Positions 1-8,427 are shown, numbered from the stretch's first letter. The stretch is 64,000 nucleotides of DNA from JBFWMG01 sp050251715 (GCA_050251715.1 JBFWMG010000002.1:186001-250000); one strand, 5' to 3'. Notes: generated from the letters alone by a model not told the origin. A program made the numbers and translations.

Positions 1-468
1 GTCCCAGCGCAGTGCGCAGCGGCGGACCAAAGACACCAGCAGAGTGCGCTCGGCGACAAGGTTAGCGGGCTGGCTTTTGGCCTTGACCACCACCTTGATT
101 TGCTTGGGGTAGCAATAGAGCAGACCCCATGACGCGGGCAGTTCCTCGGGCTTGATGAGGTCGGGAGGGCACAGGAAATAGCGATGGTTGCCCATACCCT
201 TTTCTGGGAGTCGGCGGTAAATCTTTTTGGCGTCGGCCAGGAAGTCGGAGCGTGTTGCCTTGCACTCGACAAGGATTGATCCGTCGGCGCTGTACCCCCA
301 CCCGTCCGGTATCTCTCCGGCGATAGTCACCAGCTCGGCAAAGGCGACGGAGCAGCGGTTGCGCAGCCAGCGAAGGCCGCGCTCGACGAGGGCGGCGTGG
401 GCCGTGTCGCTGCGCTTTTTGGTCGGCGCGACAGGCAGCGCAGCCGTGTTCTTGCGAATGATGGCCAT
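1..468 (-). CDS. Phage nuclease-like protein (PD-(D/E)XK type), C-terminus outside window
   Basis: The reading frame is open to the window edge, so only the first 156 residues are visible. After a variable N-terminus comes a hydrophobic core followed by DG, a short strand and VECK, the D...E-x-K signature of restriction-endonuclease-fold nucleases of the MmcB-like kind. The start codon overlaps the stop of the upstream small gene (TAATG) and is preceded by a GGAGG within that gene. It is the most distal gene seen in the leftward early operon. A role in phage DNA repair or recombination is inferred from the fold only. Confidence 0.6.
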   Translation of the reverse strand, partial: MAIIRKNTAALPVAPTKKRSDTAHAALVERGLRWLRNRCSVAFAELVTIAGEIPDGWGYSADGSILVECKATRSDFLADAKKIYRRLPEKGMGNHRYFLCPPDLIKPEELPASWGLLYCYPKQIKVVVKAKSQPANLVAERTLLVSLVRRCALRWD

Positions 469-641
469 TACGCGCTGGCCTCCATCTTTTTGCGAGTTTC
501 CTCCCATTCTTCAAAATCACCAAACCGTTTAATGCATCTTCTGTGGGCGTAACCTACAATGTGGCCGCGTATTCCTGATATTCTGGCACCGGGCTTTCCG
601 CAGTAAATACACTTTCGTGGCTTGCTTGTTGTCCAGGCCAT
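468..641 (-). CDS. Small zinc-finger-like phage protein, 57 aa
   Basis: This basic 57-residue protein has CIYC near residue 11 and HRRC near residue 33, which gives a possible four-ligand zinc site, followed by a charged helix. Its ATG overlaps the stop codon of the methyltransferase gene by one base and its stop overlaps the next start, so it is translationally coupled on both sides. This tight packing is the main reason to accept so short a gene. Function is unknown. Confidence 0.6.
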   Translation of the reverse strand: MAWTTSKPRKCIYCGKPGARISGIRGHIVGYAHRRCIKRFGDFEEWEETRKKMEASA

Positions 642-2827
642 CACGCCCCCACCTCCGCGCCCACGCGGCGCAGCTCCGGGACGTTGGCCTGGGCCAGGGC
701 GCGGGCGAAGGGCGGCGGGACGCTGTTGCCGCAGGCTCGCACCTGGTCGGCCTTGGTCACGGGCTTGCCGGTGACCGGGTTGATGACGTCAATAATGTAG
801 TCCGGCGGGAAGCCCTGGGCGTTGAAAAGCTCGCGCGGCTGGAGCATGCGCAGGCCGATGTCGCGGATGATGTACCGCTCGCCGTCGATGTCCACCACCG
901 TCTCCACGTCGCCCAGGAAGCCGCGCAGCAGCTCGCGCACCTCTGCCGCGTGGTCGCCGCCCGTGCCCACGGTGACCAGCCCCATGCGGGCCTTGGCCGT
1001 GGCCGTGTGCATGGGCTCGCCCACCGCCGAATGCTGGCCGCCCGTGCCGTAGTATTTGACCATACTGGCCATGGTCACGGCCTGATGCTGTCCGCCGCCC
1101 GTAACCGTGGGCGCGGGGGCGTCCATGGGCTGGCCGTCGCGGCAGGTTCCGCGCAGCTTGGTCATGTGCGCGGCGACCACGCCTGACTTGCCGCCTCCAC
1201 CTCCGGTGATGGTGCCCATGGGCGCGCCCGCCGCGTGGCCCACGCTGTGCCCGAAATCGCGCTGGATACTGGCCGCGACCACGCTGTGATGGTCCACGCT
1301 CGTGACCGTGCCCAGGGGCTGGCGCGCGTCCTGGCCCACCACGCCGCCGTAATTCTTGACGAGGCTGGCTGCGACCACGCCGAAGCGGTTTTCCGTGCTC
1401 ACCGTGCGCGCTGGCTCCTCGATGTCGTGGACGCGGTTGTCCTTGCCACCCTTGCTGCCGTAGTGGGCTTCGAGGCAGGCAGAAACCACGGAAAAGTCGT
1501 TGCTCGTGGTTATCGTGCGCAGCGGCGACAGAGGGGGCCAAGCATGCAAGCTCCTGCCTGTCGACGTGCTGTGCGCGGGGCTGACCAGGAGAGGTGCGAC
1601 AACGGCCTGGTGGTTCTCCCCGATGATCGAGTTCATGGGCCGGTCCACGGCAATGGGCTTGCCCGCGTACACAGGGCCGCCTGCTCCGACCAAGACGGGA
1701 GTCACTATGGCTTTTTCCCCGCGCCTGGCGCATGTGATCGTGCGCAGCGGCTCTTCGATAGGCTCGTTGCGTCCGCCATGCGTCAGATTGAGCACGAACG
1801 GGCCGCCTTCCTTTTGCAGCACCGGAGCCGACAGTGCGAATCCCGGCTCGTTGGCCGTGACGGTGCGCAGCGGTTCCTCCAGGGTGTTGCCCCGGAAATG
1901 CTCGTACCCGTGGTTGGCCTTGACCAGGTGCGGCGCAACCAATCCAATGCGGTCCCGGCTGGTCGATACTCGCATGGGATCAACCAGACCATGAGACTCT
2001 GAACATCCGTTGTATTGCACGATGAACGGCCTCGCCGCGTCCAGCACATAGCGCTGCACGCCCTTGGCGATGCGGCGCAGGGTGTTGTCGGCCAGGGGGC
2101 GGGAGCGCTCGAAGATGGACGGGACCGGGATGCTCCAGTCGATGCACTCGGCCGCCGTGCGCCACGGTTTGATCTTGCCGGGAACGGCGGCGATGCCCTT
2201 GGGGTCGCCGTGCGTGGGATCTGTCCACACGATGGGGCGGCCGTCGCAGCGCGCGACCAGGAACAGCCGCTTGCGGATCGTGGGCGCGCCGAAGTCGCAG
2301 GCGCGCAGCTCGCGCCACTGCACGGCGTACCCGGCGCGGCGCATGCGGTTGACAAAGGCGCGGAACGTCTGGCCCTTGGCCGCTTCGATGATGCGGCCCT
2401 GCGAGTCCAGCGGCCCCCATGTCAGGAACTCCTCAACGTTCTCCATGGCGATGACCCTGGGTCTGGCGTAGGGTATCCACTTCTCGGTGATAACCGAGGC
2501 GAGGCTGCGCACCTTGTCGTCGCGGATGGGAGCGCCGCCCTTGGCCTTTGAAAAGTGCGTGCAGTCCGGCGACGCCCACAGCAGGCCCACGGGCCGCCCG
2601 CGCGTGACCCACGACGGCTCGACGTGCCAGACGTCCTCTGCCCAGTGCTCGGTGTCCGGATGGTTGGCGCGGTGCATGGCCAGTGCCACGGGATTGTGGT
2701 TGACCGCCGCGTCGGGGTGGCGGCCCAGGGCTTGAAATATCCCCGTGCTCGCCCCGCCGCCTCCGGCGAACAGGTCAACGATGATTTCCGGCGCGTCCGG
2801 GGGGCTGAGGTCGAGGAGGAGGTTCAT
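641..2827 (-). CDS. DNA (cytosine-5) methyltransferase with repeat-rich recognition region
   Basis: The protein has 728 residues. The SAM-binding motif DLFAGGGGAS is at 18-27, the catalytic-loop motif is SPDC (86-89, instead of the usual PPC), ENVEE is at 129-133, and an R-x-R motif lies near residue 190. The C-terminal motifs (NAQGFPPDYI) are near residue 680. The target-recognition region is expanded to roughly residues 300-620 by about nine imperfect repeats of a unit containing P-x-x-T-[VI]-T and a hydrophobic V-A-x-x-[LM] strand. The start at 2827 is chosen because the previous gene ends there in an ATGA overlap; an in-frame upstream ATG would overlap that gene heavily. A role in self-protection of phage DNA from restriction is inferred. 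Confidence 0.9.
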   Translation of the reverse strand: MNLLLDLSPPDAPEIIVDLFAGGGGASTGIFQALGRHPDAAVNHNPVALAMHRANHPDTEHWAEDVWHVEPSWVTRGRPVGLLWASPDCTHFSKAKGGAPIRDDKVRSLASVITEKWIPYARPRVIAMENVEEFLTWGPLDSQGRIIEAAKGQTFRAFVNRMRRAGYAVQWRELRACDFGAPTIRKRLFLVARCDGRPIVWTDPTHGDPKGIAAVPGKIKPWRTAAECIDWSIPVPSIFERSRPLADNTLRRIAKGVQRYVLDAARPFIVQYNGCSESHGLVDPMRVSTSRDRIGLVAPHLVKANHGYEHFRGNTLEEPLRTVTANEPGFALSAPVLQKEGGPFVLNLTHGGRNEPIEEPLRTITCARRGEKAIVTPVLVGAGGPVYAGKPIAVDRPMNSIIGENHQAVVAPLLVSPAHSTSTGRSLHAWPPLSPLRTITTSNDFSVVSACLEAHYGSKGGKDNRVHDIEEPARTVSTENRFGVVAASLVKNYGGVVGQDARQPLGTVTSVDHHSVVAASIQRDFGHSVGHAAGAPMGTITGGGGGKSGVVAAHMTKLRGTCRDGQPMDAPAPTVTGGGQHQAVTMASMVKYYGTGGQHSAVGEPMHTATAKARMGLVTVGTGGDHAAEVRELLRGFLGDVETVVDIDGERYIIRDIGLRMLQPRELFNAQGFPPDYIIDVINPVTGKPVTKADQVRACGNSVPPPFARALAQANVPELRRVGAEVGA

Positions 2828-3417
2828 GTGGAGCACCCCTTCCAAAGACCGTGTGACCGCAGGAACGCCCAAAATGCGCGTACGGTACCGCAAAAGCCGT
2901 GGCGGTTGGTGGCATTAACCTCGCGGTTGGTTATCAGACACGCGAACCCCGTGGCCCAATAGCTTGGTTTAAAGCACGGCATCGGGCACTTAAAAGGAAA
3001 CGACTTCAAGTTCTCGTATCCGGAAAACCTGTCGCAACAGGGCCATGAAACGGCGAACTCCGGATAGTTTCCGTCATCGTTGCTCCCAAAATTCACGCAG
3101 GTTTCACAGGACGGGAAAATGGGCAGTCCGTCATCACCGCGTAACGGCGACCAGAATTTAACTATTTCCTCGCGCTCGGCCTTGGGCATGAATTCGTAGA
3201 CGATGCGTTTTTCCCGCCCGCAATGGTCGCTCACTGCCAGGGCGTCGGAAAAGGTGTAGACCCCGGCTTGGAGCACATCGTCCGTGTAGCCGCAGGCGTT
3301 CTCCCGCCACCATGCGCTCCATTGGCCAGAGTATATGCGGACGAGTCTGTCCGCCAATCTCTGCCGCATTTCCGGGGAGCGCTTGACGCGCTCAAGGGTG
3401 ACTCTGTTCTTGCTCAT
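2824..3417 (-). CDS. Cys-rich phage protein, unknown function
   Basis: This 197-residue protein has a basic helical N-terminal half and a C-terminal half with paired cysteines (CETC, CC, CPMPC), which suggests one or two metal-binding knuckles. The start has GAGGTG upstream and lies 2 bases from the stop of the ASCH gene. The last bases overlap the methyltransferase start (ATGA), so the two are likely co-translated. I do not recognise a family. Confidence 0.65.
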   Translation of the reverse strand: MSKNRVTLERVKRSPEMRQRLADRLVRIYSGQWSAWWRENACGYTDDVLQAGVYTFSDALAVSDHCGREKRIVYEFMPKAEREEIVKFWSPLRGDDGLPIFPSCETCVNFGSNDDGNYPEFAVSWPCCDRFSGYENLKSFPFKCPMPCFKPSYWATGFACLITNREVNATNRHGFCGTVRAFWAFLRSHGLWKGCST

Positions 3418-3419
3418 CG

Positions 3420-3827
3420 TCACCACCTCACCATCACGCCGCGAAACGGCATTCCGTGGGCTTGCTCGAACCACTCATACATCTCGTCGAACGATGCGAA
3501 TCCGTCGGCGTGGGCGATTTCCTCCTGTTCGTCTGCCGTTGCATTGCGGTACGTACCGTCGGCAAATAGAAAGACAAGGCATGGGGAGTTGCCAAACTCC
3601 AACTCCCGTTGACCATTGAATTTGTTCATGACGATGTGGACAACATCTTTGCACACCGGGTCAGGCGTTACCAGCTTGCGGCAGGCCTTGGTGCGCATGC
3701 CTGTGTAGAGTTGCAGGCGCTCACCGGGCCAGGCATGGCGACGTTTGCCGATGGCGCGGATGGTCTGGCGCTTCTCACCGGACTCGACGGCCTGGGCGAA
3801 TTGCTTCTTGAAGTTGTAGGCTGGCAT
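3420..3827 (-). CDS. ASCH-domain protein
   Basis: This 135-residue protein opens with the typical ASCH start: F-x3-F, then V-E-S-G-E-K-R-Q-T-I-R, followed by a region rich in basic residues and the G-E-R-L-Q-L-Y strand. ASCH domains are PUA-like beta barrels thought to bind RNA or modified nucleotides and are common in phage early regions. It lies in a run of short overlapping leftward genes, with an RBS (GAGGTAG) inside the end of the gene upstream. The specific ligand is unknown. Confidence 0.7.
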   Translation of the reverse strand: MPAYNFKKQFAQAVESGEKRQTIRAIGKRRHAWPGERLQLYTGMRTKACRKLVTPDPVCKDVVHIVMNKFNGQRELEFGNSPCLVFLFADGTYRNATADEQEEIAHADGFASFDEMYEWFEQAHGMPFRGVMVRW

Positions 3828-3830
3828 GGG

Positions 3831-4040
3831 CTACCTCGTTCCCTTCGCTATCCGGTCCATTTCCGCTTGCATATCGTCCCGTTCGTCCGTGATGTTCTCG
3901 ATCATGATCCACGGGGACGTGGTGAACTCAGTATGGTGCCTTGACATACCGCAGACATTACACACCTCTATTCCTCCACCATCGGGCCACGATTCGTGGT
4001 GGGTGTCGATGTGTAGGCATGGGGTAGTCGTGCTTGTCAT
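3831..4040 (-). CDS. Small His/Cys phage protein, 69 aa
   Basis: The protein has an N-terminal cluster C-x-H-x3-H-H followed by CNVC, a likely zinc site, then an acidic C-terminal helix. The start overlaps the stop of the upstream DUF5131 gene by ATGA, which sets the start. Function is unknown. Confidence 0.55.
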   Translation of the reverse strand: MTSTTTPCLHIDTHHESWPDGGGIEVCNVCGMSRHHTEFTTSPWIMIENITDERDDMQAEMDRIAKGTR

Positions 4041-4936
4041 CTCTCTTCCTCCCTCGGAAACTCGTGGTGCTGGCGTCCGTCGAGCAGGTCTGACTTGTCT
4101 TTTCCGCCCATCTTTTTGAAGAAAAACGGAACCCCAGCGTCCGCGCACTGATCGCGTAGTGACTTTGCCCACGCGCTTTTCGTGGCCCGCGCGCCGGGGC
4201 CGGTTTCGCCGCCGCAGATTACCCAATCGAGGCCGAACCTACCTTTCCCCTCGCAACACCCGCATTGGCTGTAATCATCCTGCCCACTCCCCAAACAACA
4301 CGGGCACCTCCGATCACCCCAGACCCCTATGTGGTCCTGCAAATCCACCGCCCCCAACATCGGCTCCACGCTCACGAACCGCAGCGCCGCCGGCGTATCG
4401 AGCAGTACAGGCACGGACTTGTCCGCGCTGTCCTGGTCCCATATCGTGGTGCCGAGCCAGACGTTGTGCAGGGGGAACGGTATGGGGGATGTCCGGTCGC
4501 GGCATAACGCTGAATACTGCGATGTAGCCAATCGTATGTGCATCCCTCGAAGGCCGTCGGCCATATACTCCCGCATCCGCTCCGGCCTCTTGGTGAGCAC
4601 CTGCCACGTAATATGCGGCGTGAGCGCGGCCACGGCCATGATCTTGTCCACCCACTCGAAGGGCACGGCGGGGTGGAAGATGTCGGTCATCGAGCCGATG
4701 AACACCTTGCGCGGCTTGCGCCAGTGCAGCGCCTTGTCCAGCACGCCGCCAACCCACCGCACCTGCCCGTTCCACCGGCCATCCGTTATGACCTCGCGGT
4801 ATTCCTTGGGCGCATTGGGCATGGTCGCCAACCGCGCCGCCATGCGCTCGGCATAGCAGTGGTCGCACGCAGGGCTGCATTTGGTGCAGCCGATGATGGG
4901 GTTCAGCGTGGCGTCGGTCCATTCGATCTTGGTCAT
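4037..4936 (-). CDS. Phage Gp37/Gp68-family protein (DUF5131, radical-SAM-like)
   Basis: This 299-residue protein starts MTKIEWTD and carries C-T-K-C-S-P-A-C-D-H-C-Y-A-E near residue 20, the family hallmark that resembles a radical-SAM cluster loop. A second Cys cluster (CPCC...CGCC) lies near residue 215, followed by WVICGGETGPGAR, also typical of the family. These proteins are frequent in prophages and mobile elements. Their reaction has not been established as far as I know. The ATG overlaps the upstream TAA (TAATG). Confidence 0.85.
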   Translation of the reverse strand: MTKIEWTDATLNPIIGCTKCSPACDHCYAERMAARLATMPNAPKEYREVITDGRWNGQVRWVGGVLDKALHWRKPRKVFIGSMTDIFHPAVPFEWVDKIMAVAALTPHITWQVLTKRPERMREYMADGLRGMHIRLATSQYSALCRDRTSPIPFPLHNVWLGTTIWDQDSADKSVPVLLDTPAALRFVSVEPMLGAVDLQDHIGVWGDRRCPCCLGSGQDDYSQCGCCEGKGRFGLDWVICGGETGPGARATKSAWAKSLRDQCADAGVPFFFKKMGGKDKSDLLDGRQHHEFPREEER

Positions 4937-5340
4937 TAGTCTCTCCACACGTTGAAAAATTCACCGACCACGCTCGTGTCGCCCAGGGCGTACCGCTCCC
5001 GCACGGTTTGCAGGTGCTCCAAAAGTGTCAGCAGCGGCAATTCAAGGTGCTGGGCGTCTTTTGACTTCCTGACGCTGTTGGCCGCTCTTTTCAGGACTCC
5101 AGGGAGTGATATTTTCATCGACATGGCTAGTCCTCCCCCAGGGAGGCGCAGTGTTGGCCCACCCACGACTACCTGGCGCACCACACGCACAGGCACGTCG
5201 GGATCCGCGAGCGTGTCGTACACGTCGTCTGGCAGGGATGACTGCTCGACCGCCGAGCAAAAGCTCTCCCGCACGTAGGTAAGCAGGTCAGCCTCGCTCA
5301 CATGGGCCGGGGTGGATATGGTGACGGTGATGGTGGGCAT
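4936..5340 (-). CDS. Hypothetical phage protein, 134 aa
   Basis: The start has a clear GAGGAG 9 bases upstream. The first 45 residues look like a small beta/alpha fold beginning MPTITVTI. A basic middle is followed by a C-terminal helix ending FFNVWRD. No family is recognised. The stop overlaps the next start. Confidence 0.6.
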   Translation of the reverse strand: MPTITVTISTPAHVSEADLLTYVRESFCSAVEQSSLPDDVYDTLADPDVPVRVVRQVVVGGPTLRLPGGGLAMSMKISLPGVLKRAANSVRKSKDAQHLELPLLTLLEHLQTVRERYALGDTSVVGEFFNVWRD

Positions 5341-5353
5341 GGTTACGCTCCTC

Positions 5354-5911
5354 TTAAAACGGAGGAAGCAGGACGCGCTTTCTCCCGGGCCGCCACGAAA
5401 GCGGACCGAGGCTGTCGATGACGGTGTTGACCTTGTCCACGGCTGCGGCCAATTCCTCTGGCAGTTCGCCGTCTTCGGGCATGGCGTCCTGCCAGAAATC
5501 CTCGCCGTCGAGGTGCCCGGCATAGACTGGCTCGCAAAGCACAAGATGTAGTTCAGTCGGCGAGATGTCGTGATCGGCGCAGTATTCCTCAATCTCCTCG
5601 TAGTCGAAGAAAAATCTGTCGGTGCCATACAGGTGCAGCGCGGACTTGCCGTCCCACTCCACGATCTCCATGGCCTCAAACAGCGCCTTCCTCTTCAACT
5701 CAGCACAAGCGCGGCAGTAGCCTACCTTGTCGTATACCGTTCCGCAGTCGGGGCATTCCTTGTGCGTGCAGCCAGACCACCTAGCATTATGTTCCCCATT
5801 CGCCCCGTCGCCCCAACCGCGTCCGTGCCGGTCCCACCAACATGTAACGGTCCTGGTCTCATAGACAGCGGCTTCATCGGAGCTGTACAAAACCATAGAG
5901 TGCTCGTTCAC
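5354..5911 (-). CDS. Zinc-ribbon phage protein with acidic C-terminus
   Basis: This 185-residue protein uses a GTG start set by AAGGAGGA eight bases upstream. A zinc ribbon is visible in its first 70 residues (C-x4-C-x2-C ... C-x2-C, including ECPDCG and YCRAC). The rest is acidic and aromatic-rich. It is separated from the upstream gene by a GC-rich hairpin, the first clear break in this otherwise overlapping operon. Function is unknown. Confidence 0.6.
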   Translation of the reverse strand: MNEHSMVLYSSDEAAVYETRTVTCWWDRHGRGWGDGANGEHNARWSGCTHKECPDCGTVYDKVGYCRACAELKRKALFEAMEIVEWDGKSALHLYGTDRFFFDYEEIEEYCADHDISPTELHLVLCEPVYAGHLDGEDFWQDAMPEDGELPEELAAAVDKVNTVIDSLGPLSWRPGRKRVLLPPF

Positions 5912-5945
5912 TATGCTAGTCCTCCTTGTTTTCGCGGCCCGCGAG

Positions 5946-5978
5946 CGGGGCGGGAGCCCCTTAATGCCCCCCGCCCCG
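5946..5978. other. GC-rich hairpin inside the early operon
   Basis: Two 9-bp arms (CGGGGCGGG and CCCGCCCCG) with a 15-base loop lie between two leftward genes. There is no T-tract in the leftward direction, so it is either an attenuator or mRNA-stability element or a weak terminator that would need antitermination. Confidence 0.45.
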
Positions 5979-5982
5979 GCGC

Positions 5983-6258
5983 CTACCGGGTGTGCAGGAG
6001 CGTCCCCGGTCGCGGACCACCCGCGATTTCGCGTGATTTTTCCAGCCGCTCGCGCGTGGCCTGGGCCTGCCTGGCCAGCCCGCGCTGGCATGTGCCGCAC
6101 ACGTCGATGGTCACGACGCGCTCGTCGCCGTCCATCGGATGGGCGAACAGGCGCTCCACGCCGCCGTGCACGGTGTAGTTCCTGGCGTATGGGTCGCGGC
6201 TCATGGGCCTGCCGCACAGATCGCAATGCACGTCCTCTGTCTGCCGTGTGGTGCGCAT
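5983..6258 (-). CDS. Small zinc-knuckle phage protein, 91 aa
   Basis: CDLCG near residue 12 and CGTCQ near residue 52 form a four-Cys site, followed by a basic helix (QATRERLEKSRE). The start is two bases after the stop of the upstream gene. This resembles treble-clef or HNH-like scaffolds but the catalytic histidines are not evident. Function is unknown. Confidence 0.6.
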   Translation of the reverse strand: MRTTRQTEDVHCDLCGRPMSRDPYARNYTVHGGVERLFAHPMDGDERVVTIDVCGTCQRGLARQAQATRERLEKSREIAGGPRPGTLLHTR

Positions 6259-6260
6259 GA

Positions 6261-6728
6261 CTAGAATCCCAGCCGCACGCATTCGGGGCAGCGCAAAGAA
6301 TTTTTCCCAGCGCCTTCCAGCTTGGACCAAGGCCGAATATCCCATCCAAGGCCGGGCAGCTCTGACGATAGGACTGTCCGCCCCGCACGGTGCACATGTC
6401 CGCAATGGCCGCAGACCAAATCAGGACCGAAGTCGAGGCCTGTCTCTCGTTTGGCTTGGCGCGTCCACCACCTGTAGATGTCAACGCCTACGTCATCGCC
6501 GTCAGCTTTCCACCCCACAGACCAGAGTATGGGCAGGCCGCAGATGGAGCAGGTATCAGAGATCTGCGCGGACAAGTCATTCGAACGCCCAAGTACGCGC
6601 TCAAGGCGCTGCGCAACCTGTTCAGTTGCGCACTTTTCGCCGCACCACGGGCACATCCCGGCGTTGATATCGATTGTGTACTGCACACACACGGTAAAGG
6701 CGGGAACAGATGTTTGGGTTGTGCTCAT
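6261..6728 (-). CDS. Multi-zinc-knuckle phage protein, 155 aa
   Basis: Four Cys pairs are visible (CPWCGEKC, CSICG, CGHCGH, CPEC), enough for two zinc sites. The RBS AAGGAG lies 9 bases before the ATG. It belongs to a set of at least eight Cys-rich small proteins in this operon. Function is unknown. Confidence 0.65.
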   Translation of the reverse strand: MSTTQTSVPAFTVCVQYTIDINAGMCPWCGEKCATEQVAQRLERVLGRSNDLSAQISDTCSICGLPILWSVGWKADGDDVGVDIYRWWTRQAKRETGLDFGPDLVCGHCGHVHRAGRTVLSSELPGLGWDIRPWSKLEGAGKNSLRCPECVRLGF

Positions 6729-6746
6729 TTCTGTTCTCCTTGTTCC

Positions 6747-6836
6747 CTAAAACTTCGCTCCGGCGGCGAGCATGATGGCGGTGATGATGATGGCCCAGGC
6801 GATGCACGCCAGGGTGTCGTGGGTGCGGGGGGACAT
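6747..6836 (-). CDS. 29-residue membrane peptide
   Basis: The predicted peptide is one transmembrane helix (CIAWAIIITAIMLAA) with a short polar N-terminus. Its ATG lies two bases beyond the upstream stop and it fills the gap between two genes exactly. The packing and the clean helix support it, but it is very short. Confidence 0.4.
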   Translation of the reverse strand: MSPRTHDTLACIAWAIIITAIMLAAGAKF

Positions 6837-6838
6837 GG

Positions 6839-7195
6839 CTATCTGTCTCCCCTGGGCGTGCTGGCCAGCATGGGGTCATGGGGGGCTGGGCCTGGCGCGG
6901 GGCGTGACGGTGTTGTGGCGGGCGACGATTTTTGCGCGGCAGGGCGTGGGGCGTGGCGGGCAAGGTCCGATGCGCGAGGCGCGGCGGGAGTGGCCGACAA
7001 CGGGGATGACTCCGAGTCAACGCCCCGCTGGCCCGCGTCCGGCCTTGACAGCAGGGTGATGAGCCCCCGGACGTGATGCTGGGCGCCGGACACCTTGTCA
7101 CGTTCCGCAATGGTGAGGTCCGCGCCAGACACAAAGGTCAGTTGGCCTTCAATGCTTTTTGCCAGGAGCAACAACTCCATCCGTTCGCTGTCCAT
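6839..7195 (-). CDS. Hypothetical phage protein, 118 aa
   Basis: The first 55 residues form a helical segment (MELLLLAKSIEG...) with a possible small regulatory fold. The remainder is Pro/Ala/Ser-rich and probably disordered. GAGGTG precedes the ATG. The gene overlaps the preceding one by 47 bases, an unusually long overlap in this operon. Function is unknown. Confidence 0.5.
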   Translation of the reverse strand: MDSERMELLLLAKSIEGQLTFVSGADLTIAERDKVSGAQHHVRGLITLLSRPDAGQRGVDSESSPLSATPAAPRASDLARHAPRPAAQKSSPATTPSRPAPGPAPHDPMLASTPRGDR

Positions 7196-7340
7196 ATGTC
7201 ACCTCATCTTCGCCCGCTGTCAGGGGCAGCAGGTTGTATTGCTCGTTACCCTGCACGCGGCGTGCGCACTCCGGGCCGTAGCCGCGCCGGATGCTGGCCG
7301 GGTCGGTCAGCTTGCGGCGGCAGCGGCGGCAATGGGCCAT
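7149..7340 (-). CDS. DUF6011-like zinc protein, 63 aa
   Basis: The N-terminus C-x2-C-x-R-x-L ... G-x-G-P-E-C is the small zinc-binding signature seen in DUF6011-type phage and actinobacterial proteins. The ATG overlaps the upstream TGA. Function is unknown. Confidence 0.55.
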   Translation of the reverse strand: MAHCRRCRRKLTDPASIRRGYGPECARRVQGNEQYNLLPLTAGEDEVTYGQRTDGVVAPGKKH

Positions 7341-7627
7341 CAAGCCGCCTCGTCGCCGTTGTCGGCAGGGGTGGGACTTGTGCCATCCGCCCAGTCCTTG
7401 GCCTCCACCTCCTCGGGCGGAATGGCCAGGGCGCGGGCCTGGGCCTCCAGGTGCGGCGGCACGCAGCCTGCGGCAAGCAGTTGCGCGATGAACGCCGCCT
7501 GCCTGGTTGACCGTTTGGCCAGCCGCAACGCGCCCGCTTCGGCCTCGTCCCTGGCCCTGCGCAACAGGACAAGGGACGAGGCGTCCTCTTTGTACTGCGG
7601 GGCGAAATATACCGGGCCGATGCTCAT
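7340..7627 (-). CDS. Hypothetical phage protein, 95 aa
   Basis: A helical, basic-to-acidic protein beginning MSIGPVYFAPQ. It overlaps the preceding gene by 4 bases and the next start by 1 base. I see no known motif. Confidence 0.5.
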   Translation of the reverse strand: MSIGPVYFAPQYKEDASSLVLLRRARDEAEAGALRLAKRSTRQAAFIAQLLAAGCVPPHLEAQARALAIPPEEVEAKDWADGTSPTPADNGDEAA

Positions 7628-7944
7628 GGGGCTGGTTCCTCGTCGTCCTCGGCGCAGGCCGGGCAGAGATCGCCGCCCTCGGCGGCATCGTACCGGACAT
7701 CGGCCAAGGGCATTGTCCTGCCGCAGACATCGCAGCGGAGCAGGGTGTCGCCGGTTTCGTAGGGCGTGCCGCGCAACATGGTGGCCACCATGCGCAGGGT
7801 CGATGCCAGCACGGGCAGGGCGGCGCGGGCAACGGCATCGGCAAAGGCCGGGCTTGCCTCGCCCAGCAGGGCGGCATTGATCTCGCTGTTGGCCTCTTCG
7901 GCCAGGGCATCCAGCGTTTCGGCGGTCAGTCTAACTGTGCTCAT
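7624..7944 (-). CDS. Zinc-ribbon phage protein, 106 aa
   Basis: The N-terminal 60 residues are helical. The C-terminus has CDVC and CPAC about 20 residues apart and then an acidic tail. AAGGAG is well placed before the ATG. A GC hairpin lies just upstream in the leader. Function is unknown. Confidence 0.55.
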   Translation of the reverse strand: MSTVRLTAETLDALAEEANSEINAALLGEASPAFADAVARAALPVLASTLRMVATMLRGTPYETGDTLLRCDVCGRTMPLADVRYDAAEGGDLCPACAEDDEEPAP

Positions 7945-7968
7945 GAGCACTCCTTGTGGTTTATTTTC

Positions 7969-7993
7969 CCCGCCGCCCCGGCTTGGCGGCGGG
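7969..7993. other. GC-rich hairpin upstream of early gene
   Basis: Perfect 9-bp arms (CCCGCCGCC / GGCGGCGGG) flank a 7-base loop, with no T-run on the leftward side. Together with a similar hairpin about 2 kb further into the operon it may be a processing site or an attenuator. Confidence 0.4.
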
Positions 7994-8102
7994 AATGGAG
8001 GGAACTTACGAGGCCATGCAACCCCGGTCCCGATGCGCGTCGCCGCTCCCCTACATATGCCGGTCGAGGGGCCTGGTCGGGACTCGCCCACGAGGTCTTT
8101 GC

Positions 8103-8321
8103 CTATGCGCCCGTGCCCGTTCGGCGGGCCACTTGTGCGTTTTGCCAGCGCAGGGAAAAATTCGCCGCAGCAAGCCGAAAATCCGCCGCCAGCTGCGTGG
8201 GGCTGCGCAACGCCCCGCACACGCCGCAAAAGCGCGTGCCGTCCGACAACCGTTGCAAAGGCGCGTGGCGGCCTTTGAGCAGACACATGGGGCATTGGGA
8301 CTTTTGTTCGTTGTTGGGCAT
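8103..8321 (-). CDS. Zinc-ribbon phage protein, 72 aa
   Basis: CPMC near residue 10 and CGVCG near residue 32 form a small ribbon. The start is set by AAGGAGG six bases upstream of the ATG, one of the best RBSs in the region. It is the first well-supported gene of the leftward operon, more than 800 bases from the leftward promoter. Confidence 0.6.
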   Translation of the reverse strand: MPNNEQKSQCPMCLLKGRHAPLQRLSDGTRFCGVCGALRSPTQLAADFRLAAANFSLRWQNAQVARRTGTGA

Positions 8322-8427
8322 CCTGCGCCTCCTTGCGGCGTTTTGTGGTTCCTGATGCGCACCCGTCCCGTTTTGGAGCTGGGGCACATTTCACTTTACA
8401 CATACGCACGATTTGATATGCAATCCT

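Noticed and set aside
617..2551. Long + strand frames opposite the methyltransferase
   Set aside because: They are mirror frames of a well-supported gene in high-GC DNA and show no protein-like features.
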